Counted from the stretch's first letter, positions 20,169-32,356 are shown. The stretch is 64,000 nucleotides of DNA from Larix kaempferi (GCA_027924585.1 BSBM01000307.1:14741501-14805500), one strand, 5' to 3'. A program made the numbers and translations. Notes: generated by a model not told the origin, from the letters alone.

Positions 20169-20892
20169 ATGGCTTCAATATCAGTAATACCAGAAGACCA
20201 ACTTGAAGGAACTTCGAACTTCAATACTTGGAAGGCCAGGATTCTGAATATATTGGAAGAGCATGATCTGGATGGATATGTATCCAGTGTTGTTGAAGAG
20301 CCTACCACTAATGCAGGGTGCACTAACTTCAAGAAGAATCAAGCCAAAGCAAATAGGATCATTTATGATTCGGTAAAATACAATTTGATGCCAATGATTA
20401 CTCCATTGAAGACCACAAAGGAATGCTTTGACACTTTGACCAATATTTATGGGAAGAAGGAACACATTTAGAAGAGAGCATTGAATAATAAGCTTCATAA
20501 TCTGAGGATGGAGTAGGATGAAGTTGGTGCTTCCTTTTTCACAAAGATCTCTCAAGTAAGAGATCAACTCATGTGCATTGGTGCAATGGTTGATTATGAT
20601 GATCTCATTCAGAATTGTATCGATGGCCTTCCATCTTCATGGGATACATTCTTGGATACACTAAATGGTCAAGAAGTTCAAGCAAACTTTGAAATATTGT
20701 GCCATGATTCCCTACAAGAAAAGGGTGAATCCAGAGAAAATTTACTTCTTGGAAAGAAGAGAACATTGCTCTTGGGGCACAGATGAAGAGAGGAAAGAAA
20801 TATTTTTCTCATCAGAAGTTTTCTCATCAAAAGGAAAATTATTACAACAAAAAATTTGATAAGTCTAAAGTTAAATGTTTCAATTGCAATAA
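20169..20892 (+). pseudogene. Copia-2 gag, second copy
   Basis: Same start as the first copy (MASISVIPEDQLEG). It has a TAG at 20469 and continues in another phase with NCIDGLPSSWDTFLDTLNG (UBN2), then a frame change into KRGKKYFSHQKF and the beginning of the CCHC knuckle CFNCNKKGHFARES (last Cys changed to Ser). About 97% identical by eye to 6102-6549 over the shared part. Confidence 0.85.
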
Positions 20893-21826
20893 GAAGGGTC
20901 ACTTTGCAAGAGAATCCCATACAAAGAAAAGAGGAAAGTTCAGGGTAAGTTTCATCTTCTACTACTACTGAAGATGAACCTACAAGAAATAATTCTTTCG
21001 ATGATCAGGAGACAAGGAATGAGTACTATCTTGTCATAGACATATCTGGATCCATTACCACTAGTGCTGAGACATGGCCGGTGGATAGTGGTGCATCTAA
21101 ATACATGACTGGATATAGGATTGCTTTCACAGATCTAAAGGAAAATAAGTTTTCATGTCTAGTGGAGCTCGTAGATAATACCACCTATTCGATTCAAGGA
21201 GTTGGATCCACTTCTTTTCAGTTGGATTCTAGAGATGTACTACATGTTGATGAAATCTTGTTTGTTCCCAGATTGAAGAAGAACCTCTTGTCTATTTTGA
21301 TTCTATAAGATAAAGGATTGAAAGTAATATTTATGGAAAACAAAGCACTCCTATGGCCTAAGGGTCACTCCGCAAGAGAATCCCATGCAAAGCAAAGAGG
21401 AAATTTCAAGGGTAGGTTTAATATTCTACTACTACTGAAGATGAACCTGCAAGAAATAATTCTTTCGATGATCAAGAGACAAGGAATGAGTACTATCTTG
21501 TCATAGACATATCTGGATCCATTACCACTAGTGCTGAGACATGGCTGGTGGATAGTGGTGCATCTAAATACATGACTGGATATAGGAGTTCTATCATATA
21601 TCTAAAGGAAAATAAGTTTTCATGTCTAGTGGAGCTCGTAGATAATACCACCTATTCGATCCAAGGAGTTGGATTCACTTATTTTCAGTTGGATTCTAGA
21701 GATGTACTACATGTTGATGAAATATTTTTTGTTCCCGGATTGAAGAAGAACCTCCTGTCTATTTTGATTCTATAAGATAAAGGATTGAAATTAATATTTA
21801 TGGGCAACAAAGCACTCATATGGCCT
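20893..21826 (+). pseudogene. Copia-2 protease region, tandemly duplicated (467-bp unit)
   Basis: Unit 1 (20893-21359) and unit 2 (21360-21826) each run from the knuckle end (GHFARES / GHSARES) through the protease site VDSGASKYMTGYR and VDEI(L/F)FVP to ALLWPK/ALIWPK. The protease Asp occurs at both 21084 and 21551 regions. The junction joins GGCCTAAG to GGGTCAC through AAG microhomology. The copies differ at about 5% of positions, so the event is old. Neither protease is joined in frame to gag or integrase. Confidence 0.9.
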
Positions 21827-22760
21827 AAGCATGCAGACTTGAACTCTGCATCTATAATTGGAGTTATAGAGGGAGGTATATACAAAGTTCCTAGAAATCT
21901 CATTTAATCCATGACACATTCAGTCCTTGTGAACTATGGAATAGGAGGCTTGGTAATCTCCATTTCAAAGCACTACCTGGATTGAAAAAGATGGTAAAAG
22001 GTATGCCTGTGTTTAAATATGAATATGATAGTGTTTGTAGAGGTTGCGCTCTTGGTAAGAACATCAAGAAGATTTTTTTGAGAAGTAACAAAAGATCCAA
22101 AGCGATCCTAGACTTGATACATTCTGATCTATGTGGTCCTATGTTAGCACTATCCTTGACTGGCTATCTATACTATGTGCTTTTCATAGATGACTTTCCC
22201 ACAATTCTTGGATCTATTTTTTGAAGGAAAAGAGTGAAACTTTCAACAAGTTTCAAGGGTTTAAAGCACTGGTTGAGAATCAAACTGGAAAGCACATTCA
22301 TGATTTGAGATCTGATAATGGAGGAGAGTTCAAGTCTCATGAATTTAATGACTCATGTTGAGAGCCAGGGATAAGAAGACAGTTGGTTGTACCTTACAAA
22401 CCCTAACAGAATGGGGTTGTGGAAAGAAAGAACATAACAATCTATGAGGCTACAAAAGCTATGATGTGCGATTAGGATCTTCCCATCTCGTTATAGTCAA
22501 AAGCCTCCAGCATTGTTGTTTATATACAGAACAGAAGTCCTCATGCTATATTGGGAGAAAAGACTCGTGAAGAGGTTTTCATTGGTGAAAAACAAGATGT
22601 TGGACACTTGAATATTTCGGTTGTCCTATCTACATTCATGTACGAAAAGAGAATAGGACAAATATGGATCCATCCGAAAAGAAAGGAACATTTGTTGGAT
22701 ATAGTGCATACTCCAAATATTATAGAATCTATGTTCCAGGACAAAGGAACATTGAAGTCA
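21827..22760 (+). pseudogene. Copia-2 gag_pre-integrase and integrase
   Basis: ELWNRRLGNLHFKALPG and VCRGCALGKN (zinc region) lead into IHSDLCGPM and YVLFIDDF (first Asp). After a frame change come RSDNGGEFKSHEF (second Asp) and a broken form of PQNGVVERKN (Glu). Three or more stops (for example after MMCD, PISL) and two frame changes are present. Confidence 0.85.
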
Positions 22761-22797
22761 GCAGATATGTAACATTTCATGAAGAGGTTTCCTTCAA

Positions 22798-23139
22798 GTG
22801 CTCCAAATAACTTCAGTGTATTCAAATATGGAGGAGAATGATACTCCCATGATGGAGGATCCAATTTTCAATTCTCCCCTTTCATATGTTGAGAGGGAGA
22901 ATTCAAAAGATCTTACAGACCCACTTTATCTTGAATATCCATTAGAACTGATAGAAATATCTCTTGATGAACCTCCTACTAAGAGGATATCTACATGGGG
23001 TCGAGACATTCTGCAAGAGGCACAAAATCATAGAGCACCATCTAGCACATCCAGAGAGAAAAAGAGACCTGACATATATGCAGTATATGTAGCTCAGATG
23101 AGTCACGTCAGTGATTCAAAACGCACCTCATATGAATAA
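22798..23139 (+). pseudogene. Copia-2 integrase-RT linker
   Basis: Acidic linker frame of about 113 codons (DLTDPLYLEYPLELIEIS, PTKRISTWGRDILQEAQ). WGRDILQEA matches the usual position just before RT. Ends with a TAA at 23137. Confidence 0.65.
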
Positions 23140-23801
23140 GTTGCTAAGCAGCAAGTATGGAAATATTCCATGGTGGAAGAATACAAATCCATCATGAAGA
23201 ATGATGTGTGGGAAGTGGTTCCTAAACCTGAAGGTAAGTCAATAGTAACTTGCAAGTGGATTTATAAAATCAAACATACAACTGAGGGAAGTATTAAAAA
23301 GTATAAATAAATATTTGTGGCTCGTGCTTTCTCATAGAAAGAAGGAATAGACTATGATGAGACATTCTCTCTTGTGTCCAAGTACACTACCATTCAATCC
23401 ATAATTTCCCTTCCTTCAATTCTAGGGTGGAAACTTCACTAGATGGATGTGAAGACTGTCTTTCTCAAAGGTGAAGTTGAGGTAGAAGTATACATATAAA
23501 AACCTGAAGGGTTTGTATTTCATGGGAAGGAGTCCCATGTATGCAAACTTAAGAAAGCCTTGTATGGGATTAAGCAGGCCCTGAGGGCTTGGTATTCAAG
23601 GATTGATAGCTATATTCATAGCTTGGGATTCTCCAAAAGCAAAGCTGACCCCAACATGTACTTCAAGGTTGTGAAGAACCAACCACTGATATTGGTTCTC
23701 TATGATGATGACTTGTTCCTTACTATAGAGGAATAAAAGATAGCACGGTGCAAGATGGATCTCACTTATGAGTTCGTAATGAAATACTTGGGTCTTATGC
23801 A
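23140..23801 (+). pseudogene. Copia-2 RT, first part
   Basis: VWKYSMVEEYKSIMKNDVWE, CKWIYKIKH, a degraded ARAFS, GIDYDETFS, MDVKTVFLKGEVE, KALYGIKQALRAWYSRID, and LVLYDDDLFLT, where YVDD has become YDDD. Stops at about 23308, 23335, 23440, 23498 and 23734. The reading is cut at ATGCA (23797-23801) by the solo LTR and resumes at 26679. Confidence 0.88.
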
Positions 23802-26673
23802 TGTCATGTCCCCAAATGTTGTTATGGTGTGATGTCCTAAGTCACTTGGTCATTTTCATGAAGAATTATTAAAATGGTGGCTAAGGTTGGTAAATTAGCC
23901 TACGTGTATTTTCCAAGGTTAAAATTGAAGATTAGTTGGACAAGGTAGGCTACATGGAGAAATAAAAATTACCAATTTGAGTTGCTTAGGAAATATATTA
24001 ATATTTTGGGAATTATTGACCAACAAAATTCTGCAAGTTAATTTTATTTAATGTTGGTCTAAAAAAATTGATTAAGTGTACATTAAATGGGTCAAAGGAG
24101 CGCCCAAGGAAGTTGGTTAAAGAGGGTAAGGCATGTGGAAATAAGTTGGGAAAAAATAATGGAAATGGTGGAGGAAAATATAAGATTTTGATGAATTCCA
24201 CATTGTAATTAAAGGGGTTCCTTAAAAGGGGAATTGATGGTCAAAGGAGATGGAGGGCGCACTTGAGGAGTGGTGGATGGTTTTGGGTGTGGTTGATGTT
24301 TTTCAATCACCCATGGTATTGGATTCTAGTATTGGTTGATGGCTTTGGTTGCTCAATGGTATTTGCCACTAGTTTTCACTAAATGGACAATCGTGGTCAA
24401 AGGTGATTAGGGACCACGGTTTTCACTCACACATGGTATTGGAGATATATCAAGCTTAAAAGGAGAATCAAGGCACACTATAAAATGTTGTTGATGAAAT
24501 TTTATTTTATTGAAGTTTCTTAGGATTCTCTTTGCTTGGGTGATACTCCCCTCGCATACCAAGAGGGTGATGGGCCCCTCATTTCCACACTAGGTGTGTA
24601 TTCAGATATCCATTGAGGAGGAAAGCACTCAGACTTCCTCACTAAGTATATTGGATTTTAACACCCAAAAAAATTTCACCTAACTCATCCCCCTAGTCAC
24701 ATAACCCATTTATCCATTTTTCCTACATTGTTGGCCTCCAAAGTCCCAAAAATCCCTAAGTTGGTTTACCAAATGGGAAAAAAATGATTATTTCCCTCAT
24801 CAAATAATGAAAATCCTCCAAAAAGGTTAAAATCCCACAAAAAAGGGTCAAAATCCCCAAAAAAGAAAAAGAGAAAGGGGAAATAGTCAAAATAAAATTA
24901 AAAAGGAGAGAAACCATCAAATACCACTCGCCAATACTAGTGGTTTCCCAATACCATGGGACAATACACCACCATCCAAAATTACTATAAAAAGGTGGTG
25001 GAGGCCCCCCCATTCACAAAAAAAATGCATTCACTCTTCCCTACCCTTATGCTGCTGAAATGCCCATTGAAACCCTAGCTTCCCTTTGAGTTTATGTTTC
25101 CACTTCCTGATTGGGTTTCGACCACCATTAGAGAATTTGGAGAAGAGCAAGGAACCTTGGAGACCCGGAGCACGACTCTTCGTACAGTTGCGAGGGATCC
25201 ATCTACTCAACTTTTGAGGTAATAATCTATTTTAAATCCATTTTTGTAATATAATACAAAATCAACATTTGATTCATGGGTTCTTGTTTATGTGTTATCT
25301 TGTTGCAATAATCATTTAGATTAGTTATTTTTTTACTTTTATTTGCACTCACACATTATCCATTCACGATCTACCACTAAGGGTTCCATAACCATTAGAA
25401 GGTGCCATTTTGCACTAGCTGGTGTGAAAACACTAGCTACATTGGACATTTTTGATGCACTTCTCATGCTTCGTAATTTCCAATAATAATCCATATGTTT
25501 CATGCGTCAAGTTATATGTGCTATTGTGCAATGATTCTTAATATCTTTTGCAGATTGATGGTTAGCACTTAATGTAATATGGATGTTGTACATGACATCC
25601 CATAATATTTTTAGTCATTTATATACATGAATACAACTTAGAATTATGTTCCATTCTGCATTTACTATCTCCTTCTCAACAATGTATCTCACCCCTGCTC
25701 AATCACTAGGTCAATTTAACTAGTCTCCATTGTTTTTTCTATATCTCCACTTTTGTAGATCCAAATCAATTTCTGTAAGTTGATGTAAGTAGGTGGGATA
25801 GTATAGATACCATCCCCGTCATAATATCATAATTTTGTGAGGCTAATGTAGCATTTGGATTGCATTGGAAAACACCTAGATGAGTTGTCATGAATTCCTA
25901 TTTTATCTCCTAGTGACCTCAAATTGAAAAATAGCATCCCAAACAATGAACCAAGTGTCTCCTACTGCATTTTGGGACTTATATTCAGACCAAGTACATA
26001 TGGAGTGCACCAGAATCCATTTTTTTCCACAAAATTCCTAGGGTTATTGCCTTGTAGCCTTTGGTTTCCAAAGGAGACTTCCTAGGTGTGAAGCACCTGG
26101 AAAATGTGCCTATGTCAAATTAGGTGTCTATATAGGAGTCAATGGAGTCTCTTACTATGTTTACATACCCTTCCAGTGCCATCCGAATCAAGTTGGAAAA
26201 AGCTAGTCTTCCTAGTCTTCCACCTGTTGTTAAGGATATGTCTTTTCTGACCATTTATGTGTCTTTATGGATTCTGAAACTAATCCCATTGTTTCAGGAT
26301 ATATGTTTCCAATAAGGAACACCTTTTTTTCATTCAAAAAGGTTTATGGATGCCCAATTTATGTTATGACTATTGTAACGAACTAGTGCAACACCTATAA
26401 GAGTCATGGCCTAGTCTTGAGTTTCACCGTTCCACACTCCTTTAAAGGATATCTGAAGTCTTCTTGAGGGTCATTCATGTCAGTACAAGTGATGAAGATA
26501 CCATATTATACTTCATATCATAAATTTGTAATGTTTTGGTACCATTTGGACCAAGGTGAAGACATGTATTTTTTGGCTTGCAAAAGCTAGAAATTGCACC
26601 TAGTTTCGATCTTTTTGTTTTGGTTTCGGATTGTGGAGTTAGTATCTCTAATTTTCAGATTGGGGATACTAAA
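23802..26673. mobile_element. Solo LTR (2.87 kb) inserted in Copia-2 RT
   Basis: Starts TGTCATGTCCCCAA and ends TTGGGGATACTAAA, imperfect inverted ends (the CA terminus has become AA). A perfect 5-bp TSD, ATGCA (23797-23801 and 26674-26678), flanks it, and the RT reading continues across when one TSD copy is counted. No coding is recognisable inside. A TATA box lies at 24985. Interpreted as a Gypsy solo LTR; the strand of the parent is probably plus, from the TATA box. Confidence 0.75.
24985..24994 (+). promoter_or_regulatory. TATA box in the solo LTR
   Basis: CTATAAAAAG about 1.18 kb into the LTR. A C-rich stretch and an ATG (25026) follow. Promoter role inferred. Confidence 0.5.
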
Positions 26674-27533
26674 ATGCACTAATTTATTGGTCTAGAATTT
26701 TGGAAAATGAAATATGATATCTTTATTTCTCAAGTAAAGTACATAGTTGATGTGTTGCACAAGTTTGGCATGATGGATTGTAAATCCATGTCTACACCAA
26801 TGATTTCTAAACTACATGATTCAAATTCCAGATCGGATCTGGTGAATCCTACCATGTATAGAAATATCATTGGTTCCTTGATGTATTAGACACATAGTAG
26901 AACAAACATATGTTATGCAATGAGTATCTTGAGTCAATTCATGTTTGAGCCAGGACATAGACATTGGGTTGTTTCCAAGCATGTGCTTAGATACCTTCGA
27001 GGTACTATTGCTTATGGACTCAGATATGATTCCAATAGAGGAGTGATTCTACTTGGTTATGTTGAATCTGACTGGGGTGGTAGTATTGTAGACTGAAAGA
27101 GTACATCTGTATTTTTTTTAGCTTGGTATCATCTATGATCTCTTTGCCCAGTAGGAAGCAGGGATCTATATCCCAATGTACTATAGAAGCCGAGTATATT
27201 GTAGCTAGTACCACCTTCCGAGAAGATGTGTGGATTAGGAATATACTTGTTGGGTTGTTCGGTGAGAATATTGAGACTATTGTCATTCACTCTGGAAATC
27301 AAAGCTACATGAAGCACTCAGAAAACCCTATGTTTCATGACTGATCAATACACATTGAGATGAAGTACCACTACATCAGAGACATGGTATAGAGAGGTGC
27401 CATAATACTTAAAAGCATTGCTACTAATGAGAATATAGAAGATATGTTGAATAAGCCTATGTCCGTGGAAAAGTATAGGTACTTCTTAGACAAGCTTGGC
27501 ATGGTAGAGAATGCCTCCCTGGTTGAGAGGGAG
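26674..27533 (+). pseudogene. Copia-2 RT end and RNase H
   Basis: Resumes with FIGLEFWKMKYDIFISQ, YIVDVLHKFGM and MSTPM, then IIGSLMY (TAG at 26887), NICYAMSILSQFM, SKHVLRYLRGT, GYVESDWGG, a damaged KSTSG block, STTFREDVWIRN, IVIHSGNQSY (normally DNQS), KYHYIRDMV and IEDMLNKPMSVEKY. The RNase H catalytic His/Asp positions are partly lost. Ends at the PPT GAGAGGGAG (27525-27533). Confidence 0.85.
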
Positions 27534-28773
27534 TGTTAAAGTTACAACATCAAGATTCATTCTCCAAGTCAATCTTGTGTGTCAATATTGAGCCTCATGT
27601 GTCGAGGTAGTGCCTTATAGGATCCTAAGTTGGACTTAGGAAACTTGGAGAAGAATATTGAGTTGGCATCGAGAATGAATAAACCTCATATGTTGAGGTA
27701 AGTAATTTGTATGTCAAATTGATGGTGTTGTACAATATTTCTTTCAAGGCTAAGGTCTTGTGTTTCAATACATATCCTCATGTGTTGAGTTGGTGCCTCA
27801 TGTGTTGAGGTAATGCTTTGTATGTCAAAGAATGAATGGTGTGTGATGCACCAATAACCATGGTTTAGATATTAAGTCTCCTCTAGAGATTGGACACCTA
27901 TAGAGTGAATTACTTTAGCATATGACCACTTGGAACAATAGTAGAAAAACATGATCACATCATTTGAAAAATATCCTTAATATATTTGATATGATAATTA
28001 ATTAAGATGGTACATGTGTACCATGTAGACAAGACAAGAAATAAAGATAAGATGTGATAAGATAAGAGAGAATTCGATTTGCAAACTTTGGTGATATTAA
28101 AAAAGAAGACTTCAGTCAATTAAAAGAGAACTCGAATTGTTCATTGCAGTGATGTTAGAAAGGAATAATTCAGTTAAAATAGTTAACTAAGTGGTGACAA
28201 AGAATATCTAGTTAACTAAGTGGTTGCATGAAGATACTTGAGTTGTGACACTTGCATGATGACACTTGAGTTAAACTAAACGACGACACTTGAGTTGCGA
28301 CACTTAATTTAGCCACCTAACTAAGTGGTCTAGCATCCATTTAAAGGTTGAGCTCATCCTGAATTCATTACTCATAGTTAAAGCTATTGCATGAGAAGTA
28401 ATGGTGCACTTTACCATACATACTTTATGTATTCAATATTGGAGTGAATTCTCTTGAAGTAATTTTTGCATGTGACCAATATTAGTGAATTGGTTGAGTG
28501 GATATTTATTCTTATAAGTTTATCTTATTTATCTATCTCTCTTTCTCTGATATATGCACCAACGGTTCTTGATGTAATCTAATAAATTGTGAATCAAATC
28601 ATTCATTGTTATTTATCATTATACTAAGGAAGATTTTGTTGGGGTTTTCTCCCTCAAATTACATAGGGTTTCACCAAGCTTAATTTATGTGTAGTATGTG
28701 AATGCTTATGCTTATGATTGTTAATTGATTTCAAGTACTATTGTAATTCTGAATCAAAGATCAAAACTCAACA
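27534..28773 (+). repeat. Copia-2 3' LTR (1240 bp)
   Basis: Starts TGTTAAAGTTAC after the PPT and ends CTCAACA. Its last 60 bases match the LTR tail at 5952-6014. A short internal repeat based on CTCATGTGTTGAGGT recurs around 27590-27815. Non-coding. Confidence 0.75.
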
Positions 28774-29660
28774 TTTTTCACTTGCACAAGGGTCTATTAC
28801 AAACTGGGAAGATTTCAACCAAGCTTTTCTTATCAAATTTGATGATGACAAAACTCTAGTAGTATTAGTAATGGAGATTTCTAGGATCAAAATGGATAAT
28901 AAAGACAAAATTAAAGACTTTAATCAATGAATCTTTACCCTTATAAATAAGAATCATCTAGATTCCCAGCCTGTTGAAAATGAAACCATTGAATTTTATA
29001 CCTCAGCTTTACATATGCGTGTTTCCATGTTTGTGAAAAGTGTTGGTAAGACTACTCTCACTTAAACATTTGATGAATCCAAACAAGTTGAAAAAAATGT
29101 GATTTTTTATAAAGGTAATCTTAATTTTGAATCTGATCCCACACCTCATAGAAGAGCTAAACATGTACCTAAATCATCTCTTGATAAAAAGGACCAACAA
29201 TCTACTGGGTTTGAAAATATGCAACGAACAAATAAGGAACTATCCAATGAGCTCATTTGTCTTAAAAGGAATTATGGATAAGGTCCCTTGAATAGAGGAT
29301 ATTACAAAACACCATATGAAAGACCTTTTCAACCTCCTAAGCATAAACAACTTCCCCCTATTGAGGGTTTGAGCACTGATGAAATATATAGTGTTATTAG
29401 AGCTCTAATCGTTGGTTCAAAGTCACCTTCTGATAGAGAAAATGAAGCATTTGAGGAAGCAGAAGAAGAAGAAGAGGAGAAGTTGTAGATGATATTATAG
29501 ATGAACCTCCTCCAACCAATGGCCATCCCTGGGATATGTCTCATAATAATGTTGAAGATGATACTAGATCGATTCATGTTAATCAACATTCTTATAACAC
29601 TCATAGTAAAGCTCTAGTAGACACACAAGTTCCCCTAGCTTCAAATCAAAACAGAAGTAC
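28774..29660 (+). pseudogene. Tat-like Gypsy gag (first fragment)
   Basis: WEDFNQAFLIKFDDDKT and MEISRIKMDNKDKIKDFNQ are Retrotrans_gag-type segments. They are followed by FYTSALHMRV, a stop near 29065, RRAKHVPKSSLDKKDQQ and a Glu-rich end (29450-29488). Stops at about 28928, 29065, 29279 and 29486. Copia-2 removes the N-terminal part and Copia-3 cuts the frame at AGTAC (29656-29660). Confidence 0.7.
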
Positions 29661-30247
29661 TGTTAGTTTTTCATCATTTAATTCAATATGATCTATGATT
29701 TTAACTGAGAGAAAAACATGTACATGATATCAAACACAAGAGACAAGAGACACAAAGCATTTCACCGGGGAAAACCAAGAAGGTGAAAAACCCCGCAACT
29801 TCCTCAGAGATAGAATGAGCACCAATACAAATATCACAAAGATCAAACCCAAAATATAGATGTCTCCAGCAACTACTCCTCCTCCACTTGTGCGCACTCC
29901 TCTCTCTCAACTATGCGATTTGTATGAGTGAGTGAATGAATAGAATGAGAGAGTCACACTCTCTATTTATACAATGACTTGACTTGCCTTTAACCCTAAT
30001 TGGGATGAATTCTTAAGGAAGCCTAATAACCCATCCATATGACTCATACAAGGCCGACCAAGGTGGTCTAATAACCCATCAAATAGAAGTTACGACACTT
30101 ACAATGTAACTTGTGACACTTGCAAATACAAATGACGACACTTTCAATCGAAGGAATAATACATCTCCATTGGGGATACAATAAAGTACAAATGTAATAC
30201 ATACAATATACAAGTGAATATCTTCTGAATTTACAAATACATCAACA
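29661..30247 (-). repeat. Copia-3 3' LTR (587 bp)
   Basis: Minus-strand start TGTTGATGTATTTG at 30247; other end at 29661. Matches 47593-48191 in direct orientation. PPT AAGAGGGAG (minus strand, 30248-30256) adjoins it. Confidence 0.88.
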
Positions 30248-30529
30248 CTCCCTCTTAAATAGGAAGGTATTCTCTTGACACAAGTCATCAATACATATAG
30301 GCACAAGTCTTCAATTCTGGAGTTGGATTATGGAGCATCATCGTCACTGTTGTTGTACTCATCATCTTGATCAATGGTGTTATCTCTCAATTCTTCTCGT
30401 CATAGGAAGTTCTACAGAGCCAACCCTTTTTCATGCTGGATGTAGGCCTAGCCTCCTGTACGTCTTCATCATCTCTACGAGCGAGCCATCCTGTGGAATT
30501 CTCAGGGATGATTACGTGCATCAACAAAA

Positions 30530-30960
30530 CCTCAAAAGAGCATCCCAGGACTGATTATGAGCTTACTACTCAACCAATCGGATCTCCCAGGACTTTTACA
30601 TGTGACCTCCAAAAAAACTTAAAAGAGTGTCTTGCGACCTGCAAGATATCTAAAGAGAATCCCAGGACTTTTACGTGACTAGCACAACCTGTCCGGAACT
30701 CCAGAACTGATTACATGTGGTCTCCACAAAACCTTAAAAGAGTGTCTTGCAACCTCCAAGATCACTAAAGAGCATCCCAAGACTTTTACGTGCCTAGCAC
30801 AACCTGTCAGGATCTCCAGGATTTATTACATGTGATCTCGCAAAACCTTAAAAGAGCATCTTGGGACCTGCAAGATCTCTAAAGAGCATCCCAGGACTTT
30901 TACGTCCCTAGAACAACATGTTCGGATCTCCAGGGTTGATTACATACTTCTGCACAACCT
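30530..30960. repeat. Tandem array, about 115-bp unit
   Basis: About three and a half imperfect copies. Equivalent points CTTGCGACCTGCAAG, CTTGCAACCTCCAAG and CTTGGGACCTGCAAG fall at 30631, 30746 and 30860. Each unit holds CCAGGACTTTTACGT, AGCACAACCTGTC and ATTACATGTG. It lies in the 3' UTR of Copia-3. No coding seen. Confidence 0.8.
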
Positions 30961-30965
30961 GTCCA

Positions 30966-31360
30966 TGGCCACAGAGTATCATCTTGATACTCATGATCAC
31001 ACTGATCATCTTCGCATGGAGCATCATCTTGATGCTCATGATCATACTGATCATCATCATACAGTGCATCATCCTGATGCACATCATCATCACATGATCA
31101 TCCTAATAATCATCATAGCATCATCTTGATGCATATCATCACACATGATCATCCTGATCATCATCATATCATCATCCTGATGCATATCATCATCACATGA
31201 TCATCCTGATCATCATCATAGCATCATCCTGATGTATATCATGATCATCACATGATCATCCTGATCATCATCATACCATCATCCTGATGCATATCATCAC
31301 ACATGATCATCCTGATCATCATCATATAGAACATCATCTGTAGCATCGTCCTGATGTTCA
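30966..31360. repeat. GATCATC-rich minisatellite, about 51-bp unit
   Basis: Repeats of ATCATCCTGATGCATATCATC and CACATGATCATCCTGATCATC, in about five good units (31075-31330) plus decayed copies to the left. Many internal inverted repeats (TGATCA, CATGATCATC). It lies next to the 115-bp array in Copia-3. Confidence 0.85.
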
Positions 31361-31439
31361 TCACACAACACTTACATCCACATCCATGGGAAGGATCCTC
31401 CTACACCATGCTTGGAATGGCTCCTGCAAATGTGTCCCA

Positions 31440-32356
31440 TCACTTCCTCCTTGAAGTATCTTCTATCTGAAGAACACCAAGCCTCTCTCTGAAGTACTAG
31501 AACTTCACTCTAACTAGTGGTTTGGTCAACACATTTGCAATCTGCTCATCCATCGCAACATACCGAAGCTTCACTGCTCCTCTCTACACCATATCCCTGA
31601 TATAGTGATACTTGATCTCGATGTGCTTCAACTTGTCATGGAACAATGGGTTCTCAGACGACTTCACACAACTCTGGTTGTCACAGAAGATACAAGTAGC
31701 ATCCAACTGGAGATCAAATAAATCAGACAATAGCTTCCTTATCCATACTACCTCACAACTAGCCGAACAAGCTGCGACATACTCTGCTTCGGCTGTACTC
31801 AGTTCTACACATCATTGCTTCCTGCTAAACCAAGAGATCACACCTAATCCCATATTGAAGCAGCACCCCAAAGTGCTCTTCCTATCTGCAGTACTGCTTG
31901 CCCAATCTGAATCAACATAACCCTCCAAGTTAAACTTTTGATTTGCATCATACTTGAGCCCATAATCAACCAGACCCTTTAGGTACCTCAAAATATGCTT
32001 CAGAGCAATCAGGTGAACATGTCTAGGATCCATCAGGAACTGGCTCAAGGTGTTCACCGCAAAGCAAATATCTGGTCTTGTGTTCGTCAGGTACATCAAG
32101 GACCCAATCATCTAACGATACATCATGGCATCAACCGACTCTGATGAAGCATCACTCAATAGCTTCAGGTTCAATGCCATAGGTGTGGCCATGGCCTTCG
32201 ATTCCATCCCTAACCACTTCAAGATCTCTAGTGCATACTTCCCTTGTCCAAGGAAGATTCCATCTGCACTCTGCCACACCTCCATACCTAGAAAGTAATG
32301 CATCATAACCAAGTCCTTCATCTCGAACTCGGAAACAAGATTCCTCTTCGTGTCGG
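31440..32356 (-). pseudogene. Copia-3 RT end and RNase H
   Basis: From 32356 leftward: TDTKRNLVSEFEMKDL, MMHYFLGMEVWQ, GQGKYALEIL, ATPMALNL, YR then TAG (Gln expected) MIGSLMYLTNTRPDICFAV, LRYLKGLVDYGL, YVDSDWASS, RKSTLGCCF, then STAEAEYVAACSASCEVVW, IFCDNQSCVK, KHIEIKYHYIRDMV and VLTKPL. The pol stop is at 31440-31442. Upstream RT is missing because of Copia-4 and a later deletion. Confidence 0.88.

Larger units (their letters stand above)
20150..28773 (+). mobile_element. Copia-2, main body
   Basis: Gag, CCHC knuckle, protease, gag_pre-integrase, integrase, linker, RT, RNase H, PPT and a 1.24-kb 3' LTR. RT is split by a solo LTR (23802-26673). The knuckle-protease region is tandemly duplicated. 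The 5' LTR tail is probably at 5952-6014. The 3' LTR ends where Gypsy gag coding begins, so Copia-2 sits inside the Tat-like element. Confidence 0.85.

Noticed and set aside
24756-25013. Minus-strand frame within the solo LTR
   Set aside because: No domain; the region is non-coding LTR with a TATA box on the other strand.
30966-31360. CRISPR-like array
   Set aside because: The repeats are contiguous without unique spacers and lie in a plant retrotransposon 3' UTR.
31612-31920. Plus-strand frame of 102 codons
   Set aside because: It is the shadow of the Copia-3 RNase H on the minus strand.
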